A stretch of 64,000 bases of DNA, from the NCBI RefSeq assembly GCF_001905465.1, contig NZ_LISX01000009.1:196593-260592 (forward strand), given 5' to 3'. The notes under the pieces were generated by a model, which did no database searches, was not told where the DNA came from, and saw only the letters and a list, made by a program, of their open reading frames with translations. Each line of letters starts with the position of its first letter. Position 1 is the first letter of the stretch. The position numbers were made by a program, and so were the translations under genes. Shown in pieces: positions 55,334 through 63,435 of the stretch. This DNA is from Kitasatospora sp. CB01950. GTDB lineage: Bacteria; Actinomycetota; Actinomycetes; Streptomycetales; Streptomycetaceae.

Positions 55334-57898
55334 GTGCCTGGCACCAACTTGACCCGTGAGGAGGCCCGTACCCGGGCCGCGCTCCTGCATGTGGAGGCGT
55401 ACGACATCGAGCTCGACCTGAGCTCGGCGCGTGAGGGCGGCACGTTCCGGTCCACCACCGTGGTCCGGTTCACGGCCGCCGAGCCCGGCGCTTCCACCTT
55501 CATCGACCTGGTCGCCCCCGCGGTCACCGAGATCGTCCTCAACGGCAGCCCGCTGCCGCTGGAGAACTTCGCCGACAGCCGCATCGCGCTGCCCGACCTG
55601 GCCGCCGACAACGAGCTGCGCGTCGTCGCCGACTGCGCCTACACCAACACCGGCGAGGGCCTGCACCGCTTCGTCGACCCGGCCGACGGCGAGACCTACC
55701 TCTACACCCAGTTCGAGGTCCCGGACGCCCGCCGGGTGTTCGCCAACTTCGAGCAGCCCGACCTGAAGGCCGCCTTCGCCTTCACCGTCACCGCCCCGGC
55801 CGGCTGGGTCGTCATCTCCAACTCGCCGACCCCCGAGCCCACCAGCGACGGCGACACCCGGGTGTGGACCTTCGAGCCCACCCCGCGGATGTCCACCTAC
55901 ATCACCGCGCTGGTGGCCGGCCCCTACGTCGGCGTCTTCGACAGCTACCGGAACGGCGCGCAGAACGTGCCGCTCGGCGTCTACTGCCGCCCCTCGCTGC
56001 GCGAGTTCCTCGACGCCGACGCCATCTTCGCCGTCACCAAGCAGGGCTTCGACTACTTCCAGGACAAGTTCGACTTCGCCTACCCGTTCGCGAAGTACGA
56101 CCAGCTGTTCGTCCCGGAGTTCAACGCCGGCGCGATGGAGAACGCGGGCGCCGTCACCCTGCGCGACCAGTACGTGTTCCGCTCCAAGGTCACCGACGCC
56201 TCCTACGAGCTGCGCGCCGCGACCATCCTGCACGAGCTCGCCCACATGTGGTTCGGCGACCTCGTCACCATGGAGTGGTGGAACGACCTCTGGCTGAACG
56301 AGTCGTTCGCCACCTTCGCCGAGGCCGTCTGCCAGGCCGAGGCCCCCGGCTCCAAGTGGCCGCACTCCTGGACCACCTTCGCCAACCAGATGAAGACCTG
56401 GGCGTACCGGCAGGACCAGCTGCCGTCCACCCACCCGATCATGGCGGAGATCAACGACCTGGAGGACGTCCAGGTCAACTTCGACGGCATCACCTATGCC
56501 AAGGGCGCCTCGGTGCTCAAGCAGCTGGTGGCGTACGTCGGCCAGGACGCCTTCTTCCAGGGCGTGCGCGCCTACTTCAAGCGCCACGCCTGGGGCAACA
56601 CCCGCCTCACCGACCTGCTCGGCGCCCTTGAGGAGGCCAGCGGCCGCGACCTGCGCACCTGGTCCAAGGCCTGGCTGGAGACCGCCGGCATCAACGTGCT
56701 GCGGCCGTCGCTGGTCGTCGACCCGGACGGGCGCATCGAGTCCTTCGCCGTCCTGCAGGAAGCCCCCGCGCTGCCCGCCGGCGCCCGCGGCGAGGCCGTG
56801 CTGCGCCCGCACCGCATCGCCATCGGCGTGTACGAACTGGTCGACGGCGACCTGGTCCGCACCGACCGGATCGAACTCGACGTCGACGGCGGGCGCACCG
56901 AGGTCCCGCAGCTGACCGGCCGGCAGCGGCCCGCCGTGCTGCTGCTCAACGACGACGACCTGTCCTACGCGAAGGTCCGCCTCGACGCCGACTCGCTGGC
57001 CGTCGTCACCGAGCACCTCGGCGACTTCACCGACTCGCTGCCGCGCGCACTGTGCTGGGCCTCCGCCTGGGACATGACCCGCGACGGCGAACTCGCCACC
57101 CGCGACTACCTGTCGCTGGCGCTGTCCGGCCTGCGCCGCGAGAGCGACATCGGCGTCGTCCAGTCCGTGCACCGCCAGGTCAAGCTCTCCCTGGAGCTGT
57201 ACGCCGACCCGGCGTGGCGCGAGACCGGCCTGCAGCGCTGGGCGGCCGCCGCCGAGACGGCGCTGCGCGAGGCCCCCGCCGGCAGCGACCACCAGCTCGC
57301 CTGGGCCCGCGCGCTCGCCGCCTCCGCCCGGACGGACGGTCAGCTCGCGCTGCTGGCTTCTCTGCTGGACGGCACGGAGAGCATCGAGGGCCTGGCCGTC
57401 GACACCGAGCTGCGCTGGACCCTGCTCGGCCGACTGGTCGCCACCGGCCGCGCCGACGAGGCCGCGATCGAGGCGGAGCTCGCCCGCGACAACACCTCCT
57501 CCGGCCAGGAGCACGCCGCCTCCTGCCGCGCCTCCCGCCCGACCGCCGAGGCCAAGGCCGAGGCGTGGACGTCCGTGGTGGACTCCGACACCCTCACCAA
57601 CTACGTCCAGGAGGCCGTCATCGCCGGCTTCCAGCAGCCCGACCAGCGGGACCTGCTCGCGGCGTACACCGAGAAGTACTTCGCCTCGGTGAAGCACGTG
57701 TGGGAGACCCGCAGCCACGAGATCTCGCAGCAGATCATCGGCGGCCTGTACCCCGCGTACGCGGTCTCGCAGGCCACCCTGGACGCCACCGACGCGTGGC
57801 TCGCCGACGCCGAGCCGGCGCCGTCGCTGCGCCGCCAGGTCGTCGAGGCGCGGGCGGGCGTGGAGCGGGCGCTGAAGGCCCAGTCCGCGGATCGCTGA
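55334..57898 (+). CDS. pepN: Aminopeptidase N (M1 metallopeptidase)
   Basis: Zinc aminopeptidase, 854 residues from GTG 55334 with GAAGGAG six bases upstream. GAMEN at 266-270 binds the substrate N-terminus; HELAHMWFGDLVTMEWWNDLWLNE begins at His300 and supplies His300, His304 and Glu323 for zinc with Glu301 catalytic. The C-terminal third is an ERAP1-like helical domain. The length fits actinobacterial PepN. There is no signal peptide, so it acts in the cytosol in peptide turnover. Confidence 0.96.
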   Translation: MPGTNLTREEARTRAALLHVEAYDIELDLSSAREGGTFRSTTVVRFTAAEPGASTFIDLVAPAVTEIVLNGSPLPLENFADSRIALPDLAADNELRVVADCAYTNTGEGLHRFVDPADGETYLYTQFEVPDARRVFANFEQPDLKAAFAFTVTAPAGWVVISNSPTPEPTSDGDTRVWTFEPTPRMSTYITALVAGPYVGVFDSYRNGAQNVPLGVYCRPSLREFLDADAIFAVTKQGFDYFQDKFDFAYPFAKYDQLFVPEFNAGAMENAGAVTLRDQYVFRSKVTDASYELRAATILHELAHMWFGDLVTMEWWNDLWLNESFATFAEAVCQAEAPGSKWPHSWTTFANQMKTWAYRQDQLPSTHPIMAEINDLEDVQVNFDGITYAKGASVLKQLVAYVGQDAFFQGVRAYFKRHAWGNTRLTDLLGALEEASGRDLRTWSKAWLETAGINVLRPSLVVDPDGRIESFAVLQEAPALPAGARGEAVLRPHRIAIGVYELVDGDLVRTDRIELDVDGGRTEVPQLTGRQRPAVLLLNDDDLSYAKVRLDADSLAVVTEHLGDFTDSLPRALCWASAWDMTRDGELATRDYLSLALSGLRRESDIGVVQSVHRQVKLSLELYADPAWRETGLQRWAAAAETALREAPAGSDHQLAWARALAASARTDGQLALLASLLDGTESIEGLAVDTELRWTLLGRLVATGRADEAAIEAELARDNTSSGQEHAASCRASRPTAEAKAEAWTSVVDSDTLTNYVQEAVIAGFQQPDQRDLLAAYTEKYFASVKHVWETRSHEISQQIIGGLYPAYAVSQATLDATDAWLADAEPAPSLRRQVVEARAGVERALKAQSADR

Positions 57899-57910
57899 CG
57901 CCAGGTCCGA

Positions 57911-57944
57911 GAGGGGCCCGGGGGGACTTGTCCTCCCGGGCCTC
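57911..57944 (+). terminator. Terminator after pepN
   Basis: GAGGGGCCCGGGGGGA pairs with TCCTCCCGGGCCTC allowing a small bulge, 13 bp past the stop, and is followed by CGGCGTTTTCG. Confidence 0.7.
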
Positions 57945-58021
57945 CGGCGTTTTCGGGTGTGCAGGGCCGGGGGCTGCGCGGCAAGCGCCGGCCGGTCCGT
58001 CAGGTCGCAAGCACGTGCAGG

Positions 58022-59557
58022 TCATTGTCCTGGATCGCGATCTTGCAGATGGGTGCGTTCCCCTTCGCGCAGTTCCTCGCGCCCCTGGTGGTGCGCGGGG
58101 AGGGTGGTGCGGAAGACCGTCGCGCCGGGGGTGCTGTGGGCGGTGGCGGTGCCGCCGTGGGCCTGGACCACGGCCTGGACGATGGCGAGGCCGAGGCCGG
58201 TGGAGCCGGTGCGGCGGGAGCGGGTGGGGTCGCCGCGGACGAAGCGTTCGAAGACGTGGGGCAGCAGGTCGGGCGGGATGCCGGGCCCGTTGTCGGTGAC
58301 GGTGAGTCGGGCTCCGGTGGCGTCGGTGTCGAGGCGGAGGGTGACCTCGGTGCCGTCGGGGGTGTGGGTGCGGGCGTTGGCGAGCAGGTTGGCCACCACC
58401 TGGGTGAGCCGGTGCGGGTCGCCGGGGACGGTGACGGGCTCGGCGGGCAGTTCGAGCCGCCAGCGGTGCAGGGGGGCGGCGGCGCGGGCGTCGGCCGCGC
58501 AGTCGAGGGCGATCCGGGTCAGGTCGACGTCCTCGACGGCCAGTGGGCGGCCCGCGTCGAGGCGGGCGAGCAGCAGCAGGTCCTCGACGACGGTGCCCAT
58601 CCGCTGCGATTCGGCGGTGATCCGTTCCAGCGAGTGCCGGACGGGTTCGGGCACCGGCCCGGGGTGCCGCAGGGCGAGTTCGGCGTGGCCTCGGACGGCG
58701 GCGACCGGGTTGCGCAGTTCGTGGCTGGCGTCGGCGGCGAACGCGCGCAGGCGTTCCTCGACGTCCTGGCGGCGGGTCAGCGCGTCGCCGATGTGGCCGA
58801 GCATCCGGTTGAGCGCGGTGCCGACCCGGCCGACCTCGGTGCCGGGGTCGTCGTCCGGGACGCGTTCGCCGAGGTCGACCGCGCCGCTGGCCAGCGGCAG
58901 CGCGGAGACCCGTTCGGCGGTGGCGACCACCCGTTCCAGCGGGCGCAGCGCGAGCCGGACGCCGAGCGTGCCGGCGGCTGCGGCGACGGCCAACGCGGCG
59001 GCGAACACCACGAGTTCGATGAGCAGCAGGCGTTGGACGGTCTCGTCGACGGGGTGCAGGGGCAGGCCGGTGATCAGCACGTCCCCGTCGTGGCCGACGA
59101 CGGCGGCGGTCCGGTAGTCGCCGAGCGCGGACAGCGTGATGTCGTGCGGCCGGCCGGTCGGCGGGAGGGCGCGCAGGGTGCGCACGTCGGCGTCGGTGAG
59201 CGGGACGGCGGCGTCGCCGGCCCCGCCGCCGACGATCGGCACGGGGTCGTCGTCGCCGGGCGGGATGCCGCCGACCACGGCGGCGTGGGTGACGGTGCCG
59301 TTCAGCAGTCGGGCGCCGAAGGTGCCGGGCGACTGGGCGCGGGTGTCGTGACCGTTCTGGTCGGGGTGTTCGAGGCTGGTGGCGTAGCGCCCGCCGGACG
59401 CGCTCAGCTGCTGGTCGAGCCGGTCGACCAGGAAGTGCCGCAGGGCCGCCCCGGTGGCGACCGCGACGCCGCCGCAGATCACGGCGATCAGCACGAGCAC
59501 GCCCACCACCAGCCGGGCCCGGAGGGTGCGGGGCATCAGCCGCCCGGCGGCCGTCAT
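58022..59557 (-). CDS. Sensor histidine kinase (OmpR-partner type)
   Basis: A 511-residue membrane kinase. TM1 is about 15-38; an extracytoplasmic sensor region follows (QLSASGGRYATSLEHPDQNGHDTRAQ) to about 185; TM2 is about 188-212; then HAMP (LRPLERVVATAERVSAL), HisKA with the phospho-His in FAADASHELRNPVAAVRGHAEL, and the ATPase domain (NLLANARTHTPDGT; VTDNGPGIPPDLLPHVFERFVRG; GSTGLGLAIVQAVVQAHGG). It overlaps the regulator stop as ATGA. It is divergent from the flavin electron-transfer genes, whose expression it may control. Confidence 0.94.
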   Translation of the reverse strand: MTAAGRLMPRTLRARLVVGVLVLIAVICGGVAVATGAALRHFLVDRLDQQLSASGGRYATSLEHPDQNGHDTRAQSPGTFGARLLNGTVTHAAVVGGIPPGDDDPVPIVGGGAGDAAVPLTDADVRTLRALPPTGRPHDITLSALGDYRTAAVVGHDGDVLITGLPLHPVDETVQRLLLIELVVFAAALAVAAAAGTLGVRLALRPLERVVATAERVSALPLASGAVDLGERVPDDDPGTEVGRVGTALNRMLGHIGDALTRRQDVEERLRAFAADASHELRNPVAAVRGHAELALRHPGPVPEPVRHSLERITAESQRMGTVVEDLLLLARLDAGRPLAVEDVDLTRIALDCAADARAAAPLHRWRLELPAEPVTVPGDPHRLTQVVANLLANARTHTPDGTEVTLRLDTDATGARLTVTDNGPGIPPDLLPHVFERFVRGDPTRSRRTGSTGLGLAIVQAVVQAHGGTATAHSTPGATVFRTTLPAHHQGREELREGERTHLQDRDPGQ

Positions 59558-60282
59558 CCGGTGGGGGCCTTGAGGACGTAGCCGGCGCCGCGGACGGTGT
59601 GGATCATGGGGGTGCGGCCGGCGTCGATCTTGCGGCGGAGGTAGCTGATGTAGAGCTCCACGACGTGGGCCTGGCCGCCGAAGTCGTAGGACCAGACGGC
59701 GTCCAGGATCTGGGCCTTGCTGAGGACCTGGCGGGGGTGCTCCATCAGGTAGCGGAGCAGGGCGAATTCGGTGGGGCTGAGGTCGATGTTCTCGCCGCTG
59801 CGGCTGGTTTCGCGGGCGGTCGGGTCCAGGTGGAGGTCGCCGACGGTGAGGGTGTCGGGGGTGGCGGGGCCGGCGGGGGCGGTGCGGCGGAGCAGGCCGC
59901 GGAGCCGGACGACGACCTCTTCGAGGCTGAACGGTTTGGTGACGTAGTCGTCGCCGCCGGCGGAGATGCCGGCGATGCGGTCCTCGACGGCGTCGCGGGC
60001 GGTCAGGAAGAGCACCCGGACCTCGGGGTCGGTGCGGTGGACGCGGCGCAGGACTTCGAGGCCGTCGAAGTCGGGGAGCATGACGTCGAGCACGATGGCG
60101 TGCGGGTGCCAGGCGGCGGCGGTGGTGACGGCGTCGAGGCCGCCGGTGACGCCGCGGGCCTGCCAGCCTTCGTAGCGCAGGGCGCCGCAGATCACCTCGA
60201 CCAGGTCGGGTTCGTCGTCGACCACCAGGACCCGCCAGGGGGTGTCCGCGTGCTGCATGGGTCCATTCTTGCGCTCCGGCAT
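59554..60282 (-). CDS. OmpR-family response regulator
   Basis: A 242-residue regulator. The receiver has VLVVDDEPDLVEV, phospho-Asp in AIVLDVMLPDFDG, and Lys in GDDYVTKPFSLEE; the C-terminal winged helix has LSPTEFALLRYLMEHPRQVLSKAQILDAVWSYDFGGQAHVVELYISYLRRKID. The ATG at 60258 (MQHADTPWRVLVVDDE) is an alternative start; neither has a convincing ribosome-binding site. The kinase gene is immediately downstream and coupled. It is divergent from the ferric reductase-like gene. Confidence 0.94.
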   Translation of the reverse strand: MPERKNGPMQHADTPWRVLVVDDEPDLVEVICGALRYEGWQARGVTGGLDAVTTAAAWHPHAIVLDVMLPDFDGLEVLRRVHRTDPEVRVLFLTARDAVEDRIAGISAGGDDYVTKPFSLEEVVVRLRGLLRRTAPAGPATPDTLTVGDLHLDPTARETSRSGENIDLSPTEFALLRYLMEHPRQVLSKAQILDAVWSYDFGGQAHVVELYISYLRRKIDAGRTPMIHTVRGAGYVLKAPTG

Positions 60283-60435
60283 GAGAAAGCGGTGAGATCA
60301 TCCGACCGCAGCGGAGCGGGTGCCCCTGCGGTGACCTGCGTGAACGCTGTCGGCGCGGTCCCGGGGCGGCGTCCTTTCATAGGGAACTGAGAGCTTCCGG
60401 TGCCACCGTGGCGGAGCACCGCCGAAGGAGGGCCG

Positions 60436-61794
60436 TTGACCGCACTGACCACCCCGGGCCGGGCCGCCCGCCGCGCCGCCCCGCGCCGGGGCCTCCCGCC
60501 GGACGCCGTCCGCCGCGGCGCGCTCGCCCTGATCGTGCTCGGCGCGCTCGGGGTGCTCGCCCTGTGGTGGGCCGACACCCCGCGGGTCGCCGGCGCCGCG
60601 GACTGGCTCACCGGCGCGGGCCGGATCACCGGCCTGCTGGCCGGCTACGCCGCGCCCGTCCTGCTGCTGCTGATGGCGCGGATCCCGTTGCTCGAACGGG
60701 AGGTCGGTGCGGACCGGATGGCGCGCTGGCACGCGTTCGGCGGCCGCTACCTGGTGTCGCTGCTCACCGTGCACGTGCTGACGGTGATCTGGGGCTATGC
60801 GCTGACCAGCGGTCAGGGCCTGTGGAACCAGGGCGTGGAGATCGTCTTCCACTTCCCCGACATGCTGAAGGCGTCCGCCGGGACCCTGCTGCTGCTCGGC
60901 ACCGGCGCGGTCTCCGCCCGGGCCGCCCGCCGCCGGCTGAGCTACGAGGCCTGGTACTACCTGCACCTGGCCGGCTACCTGGCCGTCGCCCTCGGCTTCG
61001 GCCATCAGCTGACCACCGGCGCGGACCTGGCGGACGGGCCCGCGAAGGCCGCCTGGTCCCTGCTGTACGTCGGCACCGCCGCCGTCCTCGGCTGGTACCG
61101 GCTGCTGCGGCCGTTCCTGCGCGACCGCCGGCACCGGCTGCGGGTCGCCGAGGTCCGGCCCGAGGGCGCGGGCGTGGTGTCGGTCTTCCTGACCGGCCGG
61201 CGCCTGGACGAACTGCGGGCCGAGCCCGGCCAGTTCTTCCGTCTTCAGTTCCTCACGCCGCAGCTGCGCTGGGCCGCCAACCCGTACTCGCTGTCCGCTC
61301 CCCCGCACCCGCACTTCCTGCGGTTCACCGTCAAGGGCCTGGGCGCGCACAGCGCCGCCGTCGCCGCGCTCGGGCCCGGTACGGCCGTCCGCGTGGAGGG
61401 ACCGTACGGGGCGTTCACCGCGCGCCGCCGGCACGGCGGGCCGGTGCTGCTGCTCGGCGCGGGCGTCGGCGTCACCCCGTTGCGGGCGCTGTTCGAGACG
61501 CTGCCCGGGCCGGTGACGCTGGTGCAGCGGGCCCGGCTCGACCAGGACGTGCTGTTCCGGCACGAGTTGGCGGCGGTCGCGGCCGGCGGCCGGGGCCGGC
61601 GCGTGCACGAGCTGCTCGGCAGCCGCGAGCAGGTCGGCGACCTCGGCGCGGCGCTGCACCGGCTGGTGCCGGATCTCGGCCGGCACGAGGTGTTCCTGTG
61701 CGGGCCGGAGGCGTTCACCGCCGAGGCGGTCCGCGCGCTGCGCGCCGCCGGGGTGCGGCCGTCCCGCATCCACCACGAGTCCTTCGCCCTCTAG
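60436..61794 (+). CDS. Ferric reductase-like transmembrane flavoprotein
   Basis: A 452-residue membrane reductase from TTG 60436 (GAAGGAGG upstream). Six or so TM helices with the ferric-reductase haem-ligand histidines (ARWHAFGGRYLVSLLTVHVLTVIWG; WYYLHLAGYLAVALGFGHQL) occupy residues about 25-225. An FAD-binding domain (GQFFRLQFLT; NPYSLSAPPHPHFLRFTVK) and an NAD-binding domain (GPVLLLGAGVGVTPLRALFETL; EVFLCGPEAFTAEAVRALRAAG) follow. It moves electrons from NAD(P)H across the membrane. The FMN-binding protein and ApbE genes next to it suggest the acceptor is a covalently flavinylated lipoprotein or surface protein. Confidence 0.92.
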   Translation: MTALTTPGRAARRAAPRRGLPPDAVRRGALALIVLGALGVLALWWADTPRVAGAADWLTGAGRITGLLAGYAAPVLLLLMARIPLLEREVGADRMARWHAFGGRYLVSLLTVHVLTVIWGYALTSGQGLWNQGVEIVFHFPDMLKASAGTLLLLGTGAVSARAARRRLSYEAWYYLHLAGYLAVALGFGHQLTTGADLADGPAKAAWSLLYVGTAAVLGWYRLLRPFLRDRRHRLRVAEVRPEGAGVVSVFLTGRRLDELRAEPGQFFRLQFLTPQLRWAANPYSLSAPPHPHFLRFTVKGLGAHSAAVAALGPGTAVRVEGPYGAFTARRRHGGPVLLLGAGVGVTPLRALFETLPGPVTLVQRARLDQDVLFRHELAAVAAGGRGRRVHELLGSREQVGDLGAALHRLVPDLGRHEVFLCGPEAFTAEAVRALRAAGVRPSRIHHESFAL

Positions 61795-61808
61795 GAGCCC
61801 CCACCGCC

Positions 61809-62252
61809 ATGCGCCGAGCCGTCATCACCGCCTCCGCGACCGCCGCCGGGGTCGTCCTGCTGCTCTCCCTGAAGCCGCACGAGCCGTCCACCACCGGCGC
61901 GATATCCACCACCCCCGCACCCGCGCCGGCCGCCACCGGAGGGACGGCGTCGGCGGCGCCGCAGAGCGGGGGCACCCGGACGCTCACCGGCACCGCCGTC
62001 AACACCCGGTACGGGCCGGTCCAGGTGCGGGTCACCATGGACGGCGGCGCGATCAGCAAGATCGACGTCATCCAGTACCCCACCCGGGACCGCCGCGACC
62101 GGGAGATCAACACCTACGCCGTCCCGCAGCTCAACCAGGAGGCGATGGCCGCGCAGAGCGCCCACATCGACGTGGTCTCCGGCGCGACCTACACCAGCGA
62201 CGGCTACACCCGCTCCCTGCAGAGCGCCCTCGACCAGGCGGCGAAGCAGTGA
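61809..62252 (+). CDS. Exported FMN-binding domain protein
   Basis: A 147-residue exported or membrane-anchored protein. Residues 5-20 are the signal/anchor segment, then a Thr/Ala/Pro/Gly-rich linker (28-57), then one FMN_bind domain (TGTAVNTRYGPVQVRVTMDGGAISKIDV) with the flavinylation motif SGATYTS at 124-130, Thr127 being the likely FMN-ester site. The start follows the reductase stop by 14 bp, and the stop overlaps apbE as GTGA. It is the likely electron acceptor of the upstream reductase and substrate of ApbE. Confidence 0.92.
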   Translation: MRRAVITASATAAGVVLLLSLKPHEPSTTGAISTTPAPAPAATGGTASAAPQSGGTRTLTGTAVNTRYGPVQVRVTMDGGAISKIDVIQYPTRDRRDREINTYAVPQLNQEAMAAQSAHIDVVSGATYTSDGYTRSLQSALDQAAKQ

Positions 62253-62962
62253 CGCTCACCCATGTCGAGCACGTGATGGGGACGGTCTTCTCCTTCTCCG
62301 TCCGCGACCCCGGCCCGCGCACCGCCGACGCCCTGGCCCGGATCGTCGCCCGCCTGCACCGGATCGACACGGTGTTCTCGCCGTACCGCGAGGACAGCGA
62401 CGTCAGCCGGCTCGGGCGCGGCGAGGTCCGGCTCGCCGGGTGCGACCCCGAGGTCGGGTGGGTGCTGGACCGCTGCGCGGAACTCGCCGCCGAGACCGAC
62501 GGCTACTTCAGCGCGACGCCCGGCGGACGCCTGGACCCAAGCGGATACGTCAAGGGCTGGGCCGTCGAGGAGGCCTCCCGGGCGCTGCGCGAGGCCGGCT
62601 CCGGCCGGCACTGCGTCAGCGGCGGCGGCGACGTCCAGACCGCGGGCGGCCCCTGGCGGATCGGCATCGCGGACCCGCACCGCCCCGGCGCCGTCGCCCA
62701 CGTCGTCACCGGGCACGACCTCGCCGTCGCCACCTCGGGCACCGCCGAACGCGGCCCGCACATCCTCGACCCGCACACCGGCCGCCCCGCCACCGCTCTC
62801 GCCTCGCTCACCCTGCTCGGCCCCCGGCTCGCCCGCCTCGACGCCCTCGCCACCGCCGCGTTCGCCATGCCCGACCCGCTGCGCTGGCTCTCCGCCCGCG
62901 GCGTCCCCGCCCTCGCCGTCCGCCCAGACGGCGCCCGCGAGCGCACCCCGGACTTCCCCTGA
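62249..62962 (+). CDS. apbE: FAD:protein FMN transferase ApbE
   Basis: Transfers FMN from FAD to a Thr of its target protein. The 237 residues show VMGTVFSFSV at the N-terminus, RIDTVFSPYREDSDVSRLG, DPSGYVKGWAVEEAS, SGGGDVQTAGG and the metal/FAD motif ATSGTAERGPHILDPHTGRP. It is shorter than many ApbE proteins and has no obvious signal peptide, so flavinylation may occur before export or the start may lie upstream. It is translationally coupled to its presumed substrate gene. Confidence 0.93.
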   Translation: MTLTHVEHVMGTVFSFSVRDPGPRTADALARIVARLHRIDTVFSPYREDSDVSRLGRGEVRLAGCDPEVGWVLDRCAELAAETDGYFSATPGGRLDPSGYVKGWAVEEASRALREAGSGRHCVSGGGDVQTAGGPWRIGIADPHRPGAVAHVVTGHDLAVATSGTAERGPHILDPHTGRPATALASLTLLGPRLARLDALATAAFAMPDPLRWLSARGVPALAVRPDGARERTPDFP

Positions 62963-63171
62963 TCGGGCCGGATACCGTGGGGCCCGACGAGTGAGGGGGC
63001 ACAGCAGTGATCGTCAGGTACGGGGCCGGGGGCGGACTCATGGACGTCCACCGGCCGGTGACCAGGTCGGGGCCGGTGCCCGCGGTGCTGCTCTGGCACG
63101 GCCGGGGTCCCGACGAGCGGGACGTGCTCGCGCCGGTCGCCCGCGCGGCGGCGGAGCTGGGCGTCCTCGTG

Positions 63172-63435
63172 CAAGGGCCTGTCCGGCCGATCTTGTCGGA
63201 TCGGCGCGCGGCTCCCCCAGCCCTTGGGGGCTGGGAGGTGCCCCCATTTCGCGCCCGGCTGGGCGTGCCGGCGAAACGTCCTCGTACTGGGTGTACTTGG
63301 ATGTTTTGCCGGTGCGTCCGTGGGGGCACCTCCCAGCCCGCCAGGGCTGGGGGTGGGGGCACCTCCCGGCCCGCCAGGGCTGGGGGCGGATGATCCGGCG
63401 TCGCGCGCCCGGCAAGATCGGCCGGACAGGCCCTG
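63172..63435. mobile_element. MITE-like non-coding element, about 260 bp
   Basis: Ends are a perfect 21-bp inverted repeat, 63175-63195 (starting GGGCCTGTCCGGCCGATC) and 63413-63433 (its reverse complement). A GTG flanks each side (63169-63171 and 63436-63438), consistent with a 3-bp target duplication. The interior has no transposase and is itself largely palindromic, with a GCCGGCGAAACGTCC-like arm facing GGATGTTTTGCCGGT. It is non-autonomous; the mobilising transposase is not in this window. Confidence 0.88.
63321..63386. repeat. Tandem 33-bp repeat inside the MITE, with an inverted third copy at about 63213-63246
   Basis: Units 63321-63353 and 63354-63386 differ at one position; each contains GGGGGCACCTCCC and CAGGGCTGGGGG. 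A near-identical copy lies in opposite orientation in the left half of the element (about 63213-63246), so the whole insertion can fold on itself. Confidence 0.8.

Noticed and set aside
63321..63386. Two 33-bp tandem units considered as a minimal CRISPR
   Set aside because: They abut without spacers and sit inside a MITE with terminal inverted repeats.
63007..63393. The 128-codon product ending in the MITE taken as a genuine short gene
   Set aside because: Its last 70 or so residues are translated transposable-element sequence; the frame continues as a hydrolase beyond the element.
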